A stretch of DNA of 64,000 nucleotides from Streptomyces cirratus. Lineage in GTDB: Bacteria; Actinomycetota; Actinomycetes; Streptomycetales; Streptomycetaceae. Positions 17,791-26,249 of this stretch are shown one piece after another. The notes under the pieces were generated by a model. That model did no database searches. It was not told the origin of the DNA and saw only the letters and a list, made by a program, of their open reading frames with translations. The stretch is from assembly GCF_014650775.1 (NCBI RefSeq), contig NZ_BMVP01000005.1:248001-312000 (forward strand), in the 5' to 3' direction. A program made the position numbers and the translations under genes. Each line of letters opens with the position of its first letter. The first letter of the stretch is position 1.

Positions 17791-18956
17791 AGCACCTCCA
17801 GGCGGGTGACCCACTTGGTCTGGAGCACGCCCGGCCGGTTGGGGGCGATGATCCGCGCCGGGTACCCGTGGTCCGGGGAGAGCACCTGCCCGCCGAGTTC
17901 CAGCGCCAGCAGGGTCAGCGGGTCCTCGGTGTGCTCCCGGCCCATCTCCGTCACCCGGTACGCGCCGGACGTCTCCATCGAGGTGACCCGCAGCCCGGCG
18001 CCGGGTGGGGCGCCGGCCCGGGCGAGGAGGTCCCTGATCCGGACCCCGCTCCAGCGGGCGTCCACGCTCCATCCCTCCACGCAGGCCATGGGCAGCCGGG
18101 CGGAGGCCCCTGGCAGCGCCCGCAGTTGATCGAGTGTCAGGCGGTACGGGTCCGGGCCGATCACCTCGAGCCGCCAGTGCGACAGTGCCCCGGCGGTGAT
18201 TCCGGCGGCCGCGGCCGTCCGGTTCACCGGCAGTCCCATCGGCCCCGCGTCGGGGTGCCTGGGCGCGAGCAGGTCGAGCCGTTTGAGCGGGGTGAAGGCC
18301 TGCCCGGCCGTGGTGAGGGTGACGGTACCGACGGCGGCGCCGACGCCGAGGAGCAGCGCGCGCCGGTCCGGGCCGTCCTGCGCCGGGAGTGCGAGCGTCC
18401 CGGCTGAACGCCGGCCCCAATGCGCCCTGATCTCAGGGGCTTTGACGGCGATGTGCAGGAGAATCGAACCGGCGGCGACCCAGGCCAGCGCGAAGTGCGT
18501 CTGGACGAACCCGAAGGGCCACGGGTACCACTGCACGATGTTGAGCAGGCCGGTGAACACCTCCAGGACCGCGGACGCCACCAGGGCGGCGACCGACAGC
18601 CGTTCCAGTGCGTGCCGCACGCCGCGCACCGGCGGCCAGACGAACAGGGCCGGGTACACCGTCCACAGCTTGACCGGCAGCAGCACGAGCGCCGCGAGCC
18701 CGGTCGCGATGTGCAGGCCCTGGCTGAGCCGGTAGCCCCAGACCGGCCGGGAAGGCAGGGCGTCCGCGGCCCAGGGCGGCGGGTGCTGGAGGTAGTGGCT
18801 GAGCAGTCCGGTGACGAAGCAGACGGCGAAAGCCGCGCCGAGCCACCGCCCGACGGCGGTGGCGGTTCGGGCGTCGTGCAACCGGCCGGAGAAGGAAGGC
18901 GGCCGGACGGAAGCGAGCAGGGGCCGCCACCGGCTGCGCGGGGTGTGGGAAGTCAT
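17787..18956 (-). CDS. Membrane molybdopterin-dependent oxidoreductase (sulfite oxidase fold)
   Basis: A 389-residue fusion. The N-terminal half has four hydrophobic helices with several His ('GLLSHYLQH', 'GLHIATG', 'QTHFALAW', 'LLHIAVK'), as in cytochrome b-type anchors. The C-terminal half is a sulfite oxidase/MsrP-type molybdopterin domain with the Mo-ligand Cys in 'MACVEGW' and 'ARWSGVRIRDLL', 'SPDHGYPARIIAPNRPG', 'TKWVTRLEVL'. It probably passes electrons between a periplasmic-side substrate and the quinone pool. The start MTSHTP was chosen by its spacing to the shared 20-nt operator; GTG/ATG codons 3-4 residues upstream are alternatives. Confidence 0.87.
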   Translation of the reverse strand: MTSHTPRSRWRPLLASVRPPSFSGRLHDARTATAVGRWLGAAFAVCFVTGLLSHYLQHPPPWAADALPSRPVWGYRLSQGLHIATGLAALVLLPVKLWTVYPALFVWPPVRGVRHALERLSVAALVASAVLEVFTGLLNIVQWYPWPFGFVQTHFALAWVAAGSILLHIAVKAPEIRAHWGRRSAGTLALPAQDGPDRRALLLGVGAAVGTVTLTTAGQAFTPLKRLDLLAPRHPDAGPMGLPVNRTAAAAGITAGALSHWRLEVIGPDPYRLTLDQLRALPGASARLPMACVEGWSVDARWSGVRIRDLLARAGAPPGAGLRVTSMETSGAYRVTEMGREHTEDPLTLLALELGGQVLSPDHGYPARIIAPNRPGVLQTKWVTRLEVL

Positions 18957-19001
18957 GCCGTCCATCACACCGCCGCCGGGCCCCGCGCGGGCCGTTGGAC
19001 A

Positions 19002-19021
19002 CCTTACGGAACGCGGACGTC
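19002..19021 (-). promoter_or_regulatory. Conserved 20-nt operator (copy 2) in a divergent promoter
   Basis: The reverse complement of this stretch is identical to the site at 13737-13756. It lies between the divergent molybdenum oxidoreductase (45 nt to its start) and the mannosyltransferase (48 nt to its start), so one site could serve both. Half-sites TTACGG and GGACGT are 11 bp apart on the plus strand. Confidence 0.7.
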
Positions 19022-19069
19022 GGGCAGGTCACGCGCCGGTCCGGGGGTCCACGCTGGGAGGCTGGCGCA

Positions 19070-20497
19070 ATGAACGAGCCCCGTCGCCGCCCGCCCGACC
19101 ACCCCCGCCCCCGCCTCTGGACCGCCGTCACCGCCTTGCTGCTCGCGGCCCTGACCGCCGTCCTCGTGCCGGCCGTCCGCGACGCGGGGTACTTCGCCGA
19201 CCCGGCGGGGCTCATCCCCTGGTACGCCGCCGCCTGGGCGCTGTTCGCCGCGGCGGTGTGGTCGCTGCGCCGGGTCCCGCAGCGGCGCGTCGTGCCGCTG
19301 GTGCTGGCGGGCGCGCTGGCCGTGGCGGCGGTGGGGCTGACCGGGCCGCCGCTGACCAGCACCGATTCCTTCCGGTACGCCTGGGACGGCCGGGTCCAGG
19401 CCGCCGGGATCTCCCCGTACGACCACGCCCCCGCGGATCCCGCCCTGCGGGGGCTGCGCGACGGCTGGCTGTTCCCGCGCGGCCGCGCGGCCTGCGCCGG
19501 GCCGGACAGGGCCGCCGTCGAGCCGGGAGTGTGCACCCGCATCAACCGGCCGGCCGTGCACACGATCTACCCGCCGGTGGCGGAGGGGTACTTCGCCCTC
19601 GTGCACGTCCTGTCGCCGCCCGGGGTGCGCCACAAGGCGCTCCAGGCCGGCGGCGCGCTGACGGCGCTCGGCGTCACGGGGGCGCTGCTGCTCGTCCGGC
19701 GGCGCGCGGGCGCGGATCCCCGGGCGGCGGCGTACTGGGCGTGGTGTCCGGCGGTCGCGGTGGAGGCGGTGAACGACGCCCACGTCGACGGCCTGGCGGT
19801 GCTGCTGTCGGTGGCCGCGCTGGGGGTGGTGGTGCGCCGACGGGCGGCGGGCGGGGCGCTGTTCGGGCTGGCGGTCGCCGCGAAGCTGCTGCCGGCCGTA
19901 CTGCTGCCGGGAGCGCTGGCGGGCGTACGGCGGTGGCGGGACGCGGCGGCGGTGCTGCTCCCGGCGGCCGCGGTGGTGGGGCTGGTGTACCTGCCGTACG
20001 CCCTCGTGTCCCGCTCGTCCGTCTTCGGGTACCTCGGCGGCTACGCCGAGGAGGAGGGGTACCAGGACCCGGCCGCGGGAGGCCGGTACGCGCTGCTGCG
20101 GCTGGTGCTCCCGGCGTCGTGGGCGGTGCCGGCCGTGGCGGTGGGGATGGTGGCGGTGGTGGCGTACGTCTGGTGGCGCGGTGATCCGCTGCGGCCCTGG
20201 AGCGGGGCCCTGACGGTGACGGGTACCGCGTTCCTGCTGATGACGCCGGGGTACTCCTGGTACGCGTTGCTGCTGGTCTCGCTGGTGGCGCTGGACGGCC
20301 GCGCCGAGTGGCTGGGGGTCGCGGTGGCGGGCGCCGTGGCGTACGTGGCCCCGCGCCTGCTGGGCGGTGTGACGGTGCAGGTGCTGTACGGGCTGGCGGC
20401 CGGGGCGGTGCTGGCGGGGTGGGCGGCCCGGGCGGGGAGGGGTGTCCGGTCCGGGCCGCCGCGCGTGGCTCAGCCGATGTGGAAGGAGTCCCCGTAG
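19070..20497 (+). CDS. Polytopic mannosyltransferase, GT87/DUF2029-like
   Basis: A 475-residue integral membrane glycosyltransferase of the GT-C type with about ten to twelve hydrophobic helices. The first outer loop reads 'TSTDSFRYAWDGRVQAAGISPYDHAP', the acidic, aromatic loop conserved in polyprenyl-phosphate-mannose dependent enzymes of this group. GGGAGG stands eight bases before the ATG. It shares the divergent operator region with the Mo oxidoreductase. Its 3' end overlaps the convergent chitosanase gene by 28 bp. It may use a lipid-linked sugar made by the GT2 enzyme of the block. Confidence 0.85.
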   Translation: MNEPRRRPPDHPRPRLWTAVTALLLAALTAVLVPAVRDAGYFADPAGLIPWYAAAWALFAAAVWSLRRVPQRRVVPLVLAGALAVAAVGLTGPPLTSTDSFRYAWDGRVQAAGISPYDHAPADPALRGLRDGWLFPRGRAACAGPDRAAVEPGVCTRINRPAVHTIYPPVAEGYFALVHVLSPPGVRHKALQAGGALTALGVTGALLLVRRRAGADPRAAAYWAWCPAVAVEAVNDAHVDGLAVLLSVAALGVVVRRRAAGGALFGLAVAAKLLPAVLLPGALAGVRRWRDAAAVLLPAAAVVGLVYLPYALVSRSSVFGYLGGYAEEEGYQDPAAGGRYALLRLVLPASWAVPAVAVGMVAVVAYVWWRGDPLRPWSGALTVTGTAFLLMTPGYSWYALLLVSLVALDGRAEWLGVAVAGAVAYVAPRLLGGVTVQVLYGLAAGAVLAGWAARAGRGVRSGPPRVAQPMWKESP

Positions 20498-21315
20498 ACC
20501 TTCCAGTCGAGCGGGGTGTTGAGGTTGAGGTTGCCCTTCTTGAGGAAGACCCGCTGGGCGGTGTCGACGCGGCTGGTGTCGCTGTGCGCCTCCTCCTGCT
20601 TCATCGCCCAGACCCGGGCGTCGAGGAAGGCGTTCAGCCAGGTGGTCTCGTTGCCGCCCTGGGCCGGGGGCTTGGCCTTGCTCAGGGCGCGCTTGCGGAT
20701 GTTGCGGAAGCTGGTGGAGTCGGTGCCGTCGCCGTGCATGACGATGGCGTCGTAGTACATGAACTGGCCGAGGGTGCCGACCCCGTCGGACTTGCCCTGC
20801 TTGACGGCGGGGTCGAAGTAGACCCGGTCGCGCTCGTGGTCCTGGGCCTTCTTGAACTCGCTGTCCTGGGCGGCCTTCGCCCAGTCCTTGGTGAAGTTCG
20901 GGTCCAGGCCCTGGTGCGAGTCGGTCCCGTCGACCTTGCGCAGTGCCGGGAGGTACTTGGCGAGTACGTTGCCGGGCTTGACCTGCGTGTAGTACTCGAC
21001 GAGGTCGAGCATGTCGCCGGTGCCGGAGCAGAAGCCGATGATGCCGGCGGTGTAGCCGCGGCCGTCGCCTATGTCTTCGATGTACTTGTACTGGGCCTTC
21101 CAGTCCAGCGACGAGTTCTCCGCGCTGGAGACGATCTGCATGGCGATGTCCTTCTTCGCCGGGTCGTCGAGTCCGGTCGCCTTGGCGGCCGTTGCCGCGG
21201 CGGCCGGGGCGGCCGGGGCCGCGGTGGCGTGCGCGGCGACGGGGACGGCGAGCAGGGCGGCGCCCAGGAGGGCTCCGACGGCGACGGTCTTGCTCTTGCG
21301 GTGGGGGGCGAACAC
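20470..21315 (-). CDS. csn: Secreted GH46 chitosanase
   Basis: A 281-residue endo-chitosanase, closely like the well-studied Streptomyces N174 enzyme. A signal peptide with an alanine-rich pro-region covers about residues 1-45. The mature part has 'IVSSAENSSLDWKAQYKYIE' and 'DIGDGRGYT', giving catalytic acid Glu66 and base Asp84, then 'VYFDPAVKQGKSDGVGTLGQ' and 'DARVWAMKQEEAHSDTSRVD'. It hydrolyses beta-1,4-glucosamine polymers outside the cell. The GTG start has GGAGG upstream. The palindrome at 21353-21367 fits repression by a CsnR-type regulator. Confidence 0.97.
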   Translation of the reverse strand: MFAPHRKSKTVAVGALLGAALLAVPVAAHATAAPAAPAAAATAAKATGLDDPAKKDIAMQIVSSAENSSLDWKAQYKYIEDIGDGRGYTAGIIGFCSGTGDMLDLVEYYTQVKPGNVLAKYLPALRKVDGTDSHQGLDPNFTKDWAKAAQDSEFKKAQDHERDRVYFDPAVKQGKSDGVGTLGQFMYYDAIVMHGDGTDSTSFRNIRKRALSKAKPPAQGGNETTWLNAFLDARVWAMKQEEAHSDTSRVDTAQRVFLKKGNLNLNTPLDWKVYGDSFHIG

Positions 21316-21352
21316 AAGGCCTCCATACGGGGGTTGAGGCGTCCGATTCCGT

Positions 21353-21367
21353 TAGGAAACTTTCCTA
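21353..21367. promoter_or_regulatory. CsnR-type operator palindrome
   Basis: TAGGAAA-C-TTTCCTA is a perfect 7-bp inverted repeat about 40 bp upstream of the chitosanase start. It strongly resembles the TAGGAAA/TTTCCTA palindrome bound by the ROK-family repressor CsnR at Streptomyces csnA genes (established knowledge). Confidence 0.8.
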
Positions 21368-21538
21368 CCAGATAACGGGGGCCGCGAAAACCCCCGTTGT
21401 CATTTCCGGAGCAATCCAATCCGCGGCCGGCTCCGGCTCCGAATGCTTGGCGACGACCCGAGTACCGAGCCCACCGCGGAGGACGACCGCCATGACCTGT
21501 ACGCGAAACGGCCGCCCCGGCCGGCGAAGGAGGCCGGC

Positions 21539-22129
21539 GTGCGGCAGCAACCGGTGACCTTCGGCACGCCCCGGGAACCCTCCGGCCCCGACCTCCCCGC
21601 CCTGATGGGCCTGATCGCCCGTGGCGACCAGGACGCCTTCGCGGAGCTCTACGAGGTGATCGCCGGCCCCGTGCACGGGATCGTCGTCAGGGTCCTGCGC
21701 GACCGCGCGCAGTCCGAGGAGGTCACCCAGGAGGTGCTGATCGAGGTCTGGCGCCAGGCTCCGCGCTACCGTCCCGACAAGGGCAGCGTCATGACCTGGG
21801 TGATGACCATCGCCCACCGCCGGGCGGTGGACCGGGTCCGCTCGGCGCAGGCGGCGACGGCCCGCGAGCAGGACAACGCCGCGCGGGAGCACACGCGCGC
21901 CTACGACGAGGTGAGCGAGCGGGTGGAGATCCGGCTGGAGAGCGAGCAGGTACGGCGCTGCGTGCGCGGGCTGACCGAACTCCAGCGGCAGGCCGTCCAT
22001 CTGGCGTACTACGGCGGACTCACCTACCGCGAGGTCGCCGAGACCCTGAGCACGCCGCTCCCCACGGTCAAGACACGGCTGCGCGACGGGCTCATCCGGT
22101 TGCGGGACTGCATGGGGGTCACCGCATGA
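21539..22129 (+). CDS. sigK: ECF sigma factor, SigK type
   Basis: A 196-residue extracytoplasmic-function sigma factor. Region 2 runs through 'DAFAELYEVIAGPVHGIVVR', 'DRAQSEEVTQEVLIEVWRQA' and region 4 through 'ELQRQAVHLAYYGGLTYREV' and 'PTVKTRLRDGL'. The GTG start was preferred over an ATG 32 codons upstream because AAGGAGG stands five bases before it and the upstream stretch is low complexity. The stop overlaps the anti-sigma gene (ATGA). In relatives SigK controls redox or secreted-protein genes. Confidence 0.92.
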   Translation: MRQQPVTFGTPREPSGPDLPALMGLIARGDQDAFAELYEVIAGPVHGIVVRVLRDRAQSEEVTQEVLIEVWRQAPRYRPDKGSVMTWVMTIAHRRAVDRVRSAQAATAREQDNAAREHTRAYDEVSERVEIRLESEQVRRCVRGLTELQRQAVHLAYYGGLTYREVAETLSTPLPTVKTRLRDGLIRLRDCMGVTA

Positions 22130-22857
22130 GCGGCGGCGCCGACCAGTTGCACGCGCTGTCCGGCGCCTACGCCCTGGACGCACTGGACCCCGCGGAACGG
22201 GAGGCGTTCGTGCGCCACCTGCCCTCCTGCCCGCTGTGTACGCAGGAGGTACGGGAGTTCACCGCCACGGCGGCCCGGCTGGGCTCGGCGGTCGCCCTGG
22301 CGCCGCCGCCCGCGATGCGCGCCGAGGTGCTGGCCCGCATCGACACCGTGCGCCAGCAGCCCCCGGCCCGGCGGGGCATCGTGGCCCTGCGCAGACGGGC
22401 GCTCCCGCTGGCCCTCGCGGCGTGCCTGGCCACGACGCTGGCGCTGGGCGGCGCGGCGCTGTGGCAACGGGAGCAGGCCCTTGAGGCGGCCCGCGCCGTG
22501 CACGACCTGCGGGAGCTGACCGGGGTGCTCACCGCCCCCGACGCCCGTACGGTGACCGGCCGGTCGGCGTCCGGCGCGAGGGCGGCCGTGGTGGTCAGCG
22601 CGGCGCGGGACCGGGCGGCGTTCCTGGGCTCCGGGCTGCCGTCCGCCCCGGCGGGCCAGACGTACCAGCTGTGGTTCGCGGACGGCGGGGTGATGCGCCC
22701 GGCCGGTCTCGTCGCGGGCGACGGCAGCACCCTCATGAGCGGCCCCGTGGGCCGGGCCACGGCGGTCGGCCTCACCCTGGAGCCGGCGGGCGGCTCGGCC
22801 CGGCCGACGTCGCAGCCGCTGGTGCTGCTGGGCCTGGCCGCCGCCCCGGGCCGCTGA
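22126..22857 (+). CDS. rskA: Zinc anti-sigma factor, RskA family
   Basis: A 243-residue membrane protein. The cytoplasmic N-terminus holds the zinc anti-sigma motif HxxxCxxC ('HLPSCPLC', residues about 30-37), one membrane helix lies at about 90-108, and the outer C-terminal domain ('PAGQTYQLWFADGGVMRPAG') is the RskA fold. It should sequester the sigma factor encoded just before it until a signal triggers release. The two genes are translationally coupled. Confidence 0.92.
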   Translation: MSGGADQLHALSGAYALDALDPAEREAFVRHLPSCPLCTQEVREFTATAARLGSAVALAPPPAMRAEVLARIDTVRQQPPARRGIVALRRRALPLALAACLATTLALGGAALWQREQALEAARAVHDLRELTGVLTAPDARTVTGRSASGARAAVVVSAARDRAAFLGSGLPSAPAGQTYQLWFADGGVMRPAGLVAGDGSTLMSGPVGRATAVGLTLEPAGGSARPTSQPLVLLGLAAAPGR

Positions 22858-22899
22858 CCGGCGCCCCGCGCGCGCCTTCCCGGGCGGCCGGGGCGCGGC

Positions 22900-23988
22900 T
22901 CAGAGCCAGCCGTTGCGCCGGAAGCCGCGGTGGATGACGTAGCAGGCGAGCGCCATGACGACGAGGACGGCCGGATAGCCGTACGTCCAGTGCAGCTCGG
23001 GCATGTGGTCGAAGTTCATGCCGTAGACGCCGCAGACCATGGTCGGTACGGCGACGATCGCCGCCCAGGCCGTGATCTTGCGCATGTCCTCGTTCTGGGC
23101 GACGGTCACCTGCGCGAGGTGGGCCTGGAGGATCGAGTCGAGGAGGGAGTCGTAGGAGTTGATCTGCTCGGTGGCGCGGGTGAGGTGGTCGGCCACGTCG
23201 CGGAAGTAGGCGCGGACGTCGGGCGGGATGACCGGTATCGGCTGGGTGGCGAGGAGCTGGAGCGGCCGGCCCAGCGGCGCCACCGCCCGGCGCAGTTCGA
23301 GCAGTTCGCGCTTGAGCTGGTAGATCCGGCCGGCGTCGCCGCGGGCGCCGTTCTCGCTGAACACGGCCGTCTCGACGGCGTCCATGTCGCTCTGTACGGC
23401 GTCCGTGACGGCCACGTAGTCGTCCACGACGTGGTCGGCCATCGCGTGCAGGACGGCGGCCGGACCCTTGGCGAGTTGCTCCGGTGCGGCTTCGAGTGCC
23501 TCGCGGACGGGCCCGAGGGTGCCCTGCCCGCCGTGCCGGATGGTGATGACGAAGTCCTCGCCGGTGAACGCCATCAGCTCACCGGTCTCGACGACCTCGC
23601 TGGTCGCGGTCAGTTCCTCGTGCTCGACGTAGCGGACCGTCTTGAACACGGCGAAGAGGGTGTCGTCGTAGCGCTCCACCTTGGGTCGCTGGTGTGCGTT
23701 GACGGCGTCCTCGACCGCGAGGGGGTGCAGCCCGAACAGGGCGGCCAGCCCGGCCAGTTCCTCTACGGACGGCTCGTGCAGGCCGATCCAGACGAAGGCG
23801 TCGCCGGCCTTGCGGACCCAGCGCAGCGCCTCCTCGGCGTCGGCACAGCCGTCCTGGCGGACTCCGTCGCGGTAGACCACGCAGTTGACGACCGCGCTGC
23901 CGAGCGGGGAACGGGCCGGGTGGCTGAGGTCGACGGCCCGGCGGTAGCCGCGGCGCACGACCTGGCGCAGGCTGCTGAACATGGACAA
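22900..23988 (-). CDS. corA: CorA-family magnesium/cobalt transporter
   Basis: A 362-residue channel protein with a long cytoplasmic alpha-beta domain, the 'HQRPKVERYDDTLFAVFKTV' segment, and two C-terminal helices carrying the signature 'YGMNFDHMPELHW' (GMN selectivity loop). It conducts Mg2+ (and Co2+/Ni2+) into the cell. Monocistronic. An internal ATG two codons in is an equal start. Confidence 0.94.
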   Translation of the reverse strand: MSMFSSLRQVVRRGYRRAVDLSHPARSPLGSAVVNCVVYRDGVRQDGCADAEEALRWVRKAGDAFVWIGLHEPSVEELAGLAALFGLHPLAVEDAVNAHQRPKVERYDDTLFAVFKTVRYVEHEELTATSEVVETGELMAFTGEDFVITIRHGGQGTLGPVREALEAAPEQLAKGPAAVLHAMADHVVDDYVAVTDAVQSDMDAVETAVFSENGARGDAGRIYQLKRELLELRRAVAPLGRPLQLLATQPIPVIPPDVRAYFRDVADHLTRATEQINSYDSLLDSILQAHLAQVTVAQNEDMRKITAWAAIVAVPTMVCGVYGMNFDHMPELHWTYGYPAVLVVMALACYVIHRGFRRNGWL

Positions 23989-24107
23989 CGGGTACTTCCC
24001 TTCGGCGGATCAGCGGCCAGTCTGCCACCGCCGCCCCACACGCCCCACGGCGCACCTCGGGGCCGCAGTCCGGGCCGTCGGGCGCGCTGCCGGGCCGCCC
24101 TCGCGTC

Positions 24108-24161
24108 AGCCGGTCCCGGCCGCATAGCCGGTCCGGGCCGGATAGCCGGTCCGGGCCACGT
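24108..24161. repeat. Three tandem 18-bp repeats
   Basis: AGCCGGTCC[C/G]GGCC-type units occur at 24108-24125, 24126-24143 and 24144-24161, directly at the stop of the next gene. They may give a hairpin-rich terminator; otherwise a simple local expansion. Confidence 0.75.
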
Positions 24162-24553
24162 CAGGCGCGGTCGATGAAGACGCTGGTCGACTTGACGCGG
24201 GCGACGGCCCGCGCGCCGACCTCGAGGCCGAGCTCCTCCACCGCTTCCCGCGTCAGCAGGGACACCACGCGGTGCGGCCCGGCCTGGATCTCGACCTGCG
24301 CGTCCACGATGCCGAGCTTCACGGCGGTGACGATCCCCGGGAAGGCGTTGCGCGCCGAGGTGTACGGGACCTCGTCGCCCTCGGCCCCCTCCCGCGCCAG
24401 CTCCACGCAGAAGGCCGCCAGGTCGGGCCCGTCGACCATCCGCCGGAGCCCGTCCCGCCGGGTCGGGAACCGTTCGGCGTCGGCCCATCGGCGTGCCGTG
24501 TCGACGCTCACACCGAGCAGCCGGGCCGCCTGGCCGATCGTGTAGGAGTCCAT
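24161..24553 (-). CDS. HTH plus TOBE (Mop) molybdate/molybdopterin-binding protein
   Basis: A 130-residue protein. Residues 1-50 form a MerR/excisionase-type helix-turn-helix ('YTIGQAARLLGVSVDTARRW'), and residues about 65-130 a TOBE/Mop domain ('SARNAFPGIVTAVKLGIVDAQVEIQ' in two halves, then 'LTREAVEELGL'), the molybdate-binding fold of ModE-type regulators. It may sense molybdate and adjust uptake. The window holds two molybdenum enzymes (17.8 kb and xdhABC), which is a functional but not a physical link. Confidence 0.85.
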   Translation of the reverse strand: MDSYTIGQAARLLGVSVDTARRWADAERFPTRRDGLRRMVDGPDLAAFCVELAREGAEGDEVPYTSARNAFPGIVTAVKLGIVDAQVEIQAGPHRVVSLLTREAVEELGLEVGARAVARVKSTSVFIDRA

Positions 24554-24570
24554 GGGGCCACCCTATGGGG

Positions 24571-25500
24571 TCAGGTGATGCGCCCGTCCGCAGGCAGGAG
24601 CGCCTCGGCCGCCGCCCGGGCGATCACCGTCGCGACGGCCGCGAGCGCGGGCGAGTCCAGCTTCCACTGCTGCCAGTACAGCGGCACGTCCAGCGGCCGT
24701 CGCGGTGCCAGCAGGACCAGCTCCCCCGCCGCCAGCAGGGGCTCGGCCTGCGGCTGCGGCACCATCCCCCAGCCGAGCCCGGCCGCCACCGCGTCTCGGA
24801 ACCCCTCCGAGGTCGGCACGTGGTGCCGGACCGCGCCGGCCGGGGCCTCCTGCGCGCCCGCGAGCGACCGCAGGAATCTGTCCTGCAGTTCGTCCCGGCG
24901 GTCGAACACGATCGCCGGCGCCCCGCGCAGCCGGTCGGCCAGGGAGCGGGGCCCGGCCAGGTGGCGGGCCACGAAAGCGGGGCTCGCCACCGGCAGGTAC
25001 CGCGCAAGGCCCAGCGCCCGAACCGTGCAGCCCGCAACCGGGTCGGGCGAGGAGGTCACCGCCGCCATCACCTGCCCCTCCCGCAGCAGGGCCGTCGTGT
25101 GCCCTTCGTCCTCGCGGTGCAGCTCGAAGCAGACCGGCGGGTCCTGCGGCACCCGCGTCAGGGCCGGCAGGAACCAGGTGGCCAGCGAGTCGGCGTTGAC
25201 CGCCACCGGCAGCCGCACCGGACCCCGCCCGTCGGCCATGCCCATGCCCAGCTCGGACCGGGCGTCGCGCTCCAGCCGGGCCAGCTGGCGCGCGAAGCGC
25301 ACCACCACCTGCCCGGACTCCGTGGCCCGTACGGGCTTGGTCCGCATCAGCAGTACCCGGCCCGTGCGCTGCTCCAGCGCCTTGACGCGCTGGCTGACGG
25401 CGGAGGGCGTCACGTGCAAGGCGGCCGCCGCCGCGTCGAAGGTGCCCTCGTCCACGACCGCGAGCAGCGTCCGTACCTGTTCCAGAGGAAGCTCGTCCAT
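24571..25500 (-). CDS. lysG: LysR-family regulator LysG/ArgP
   Basis: A 309-residue LysR regulator. The N-terminal winged helix reads 'LEQVRTLLAVVDEGTFDAAA' and 'VTPSAVSQRVKALEQ', and the effector domain is of the ArgP/LysG subgroup, which responds to lysine or arginine. It is divergent from lysE across 69 bp, the classic arrangement in which LysG with bound lysine activates the exporter. A GTG one codon upstream is possible. Confidence 0.92.
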   Translation of the reverse strand: MDELPLEQVRTLLAVVDEGTFDAAAAALHVTPSAVSQRVKALEQRTGRVLLMRTKPVRATESGQVVVRFARQLARLERDARSELGMGMADGRGPVRLPVAVNADSLATWFLPALTRVPQDPPVCFELHREDEGHTTALLREGQVMAAVTSSPDPVAGCTVRALGLARYLPVASPAFVARHLAGPRSLADRLRGAPAIVFDRRDELQDRFLRSLAGAQEAPAGAVRHHVPTSEGFRDAVAAGLGWGMVPQPQAEPLLAAGELVLLAPRRPLDVPLYWQQWKLDSPALAAVATVIARAAAEALLPADGRIT

Positions 25501-25510
25501 CACGAGCGCT

Positions 25511-25562
25511 AATGCTACGTAAAAATCTTTAGCTGTACTGCATAGGCGGCGCGCCCTACGGT
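25511..25562 (+). promoter_or_regulatory. LysG binding region and lysE -10 box
   Basis: An unusually AT-rich stretch for this genome (ATGCTACGTAAAAATCTTTA onwards) contains an imperfect palindrome ATGCTACGTA / TGTACTGCAT (25512-25543). TACGGT (25557-25562) is a -10 box seven bases before the lysE ATG, which lacks a Shine-Dalgarno. Consistent with LysG-dependent, leaderless lysE expression. Confidence 0.6.
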
Positions 25563-25569
25563 CGGACAC

Positions 25570-26193
25570 ATGACACACGGCATCACCACAGCGGCCCTGG
25601 CGGGCTTCGGCACCGGCCTTTCCCTCATCGTCGCCATCGGCGCACAGAACGCCTTCGTGCTGCGCCAGGGCGCGCGCCGGCACGCCGTCCTCCCGGTCGT
25701 GGCCATCTGCGCCGTGTCCGACCTGGTCCTCATCGTCCTCGGCGTCGCGGGCGTCGGCGCCTTCGTCAACGCCTGGCCCGCCGCGCTCACCGTCGTCGGC
25801 TTCGCCGGCGGCGCCTTCCTGATCTGCTACGGGGTCCTCGCGGCCCGCCGGGTGCTGCGGCCCGTCCCGGGCGCCGCCCTCAGCACGGAAGGCGCCGCGG
25901 CCGGTTCCGCCCGCCGGGCCGTGCTGACCTGCCTGGCCATGACCTGGCTGAACCCGCACGTGTACCTGGACACCGTCCTGCTGCTGGGTTCCCTCGCCGC
26001 CGACCGCGGCGACCTGCGGTGGGCCTTCGGCATCGGCGCCGCGCTGGCCAGCCTGACGTGGTTCACCACCCTGGGCTACGGCGCCCGCCTGCTGAGCGGG
26101 TTCCTGGCCCGTCCCGCGGCCTGGCGGGCCCTGGACGGGCTCGTCGCGGCCACGATGGTGACGATGGGCGGCATGCTGCTGGCCCGCGCCTGA
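25570..26193 (+). CDS. lysE: LysE-family amino acid exporter
   Basis: A 207-residue membrane protein with about six hydrophobic helices, the N-terminal 'GLSLIVAIGAQNAFVLRQG' and central 'MTWLNPHVYLDTVLLLGSLA', both diagnostic of LysE/ArgO. It exports lysine and arginine. Divergent from its presumed regulator. Confidence 0.95.
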   Translation: MTHGITTAALAGFGTGLSLIVAIGAQNAFVLRQGARRHAVLPVVAICAVSDLVLIVLGVAGVGAFVNAWPAALTVVGFAGGAFLICYGVLAARRVLRPVPGAALSTEGAAAGSARRAVLTCLAMTWLNPHVYLDTVLLLGSLAADRGDLRWAFGIGAALASLTWFTTLGYGARLLSGFLARPAAWRALDGLVAATMVTMGGMLLARA

Positions 26194-26249
26194 CCGCCAC
26201 GCGGGGGGCAGGGCGACCACAATGGTCCTCCCCCGACCGAGGAGACCGA

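Noticed and set aside
24108..24161. Possible CRISPR-like repeats
   Set aside because: Only three head-to-tail 18-bp units without spacers and no cas genes nearby; a simple tandem repeat.
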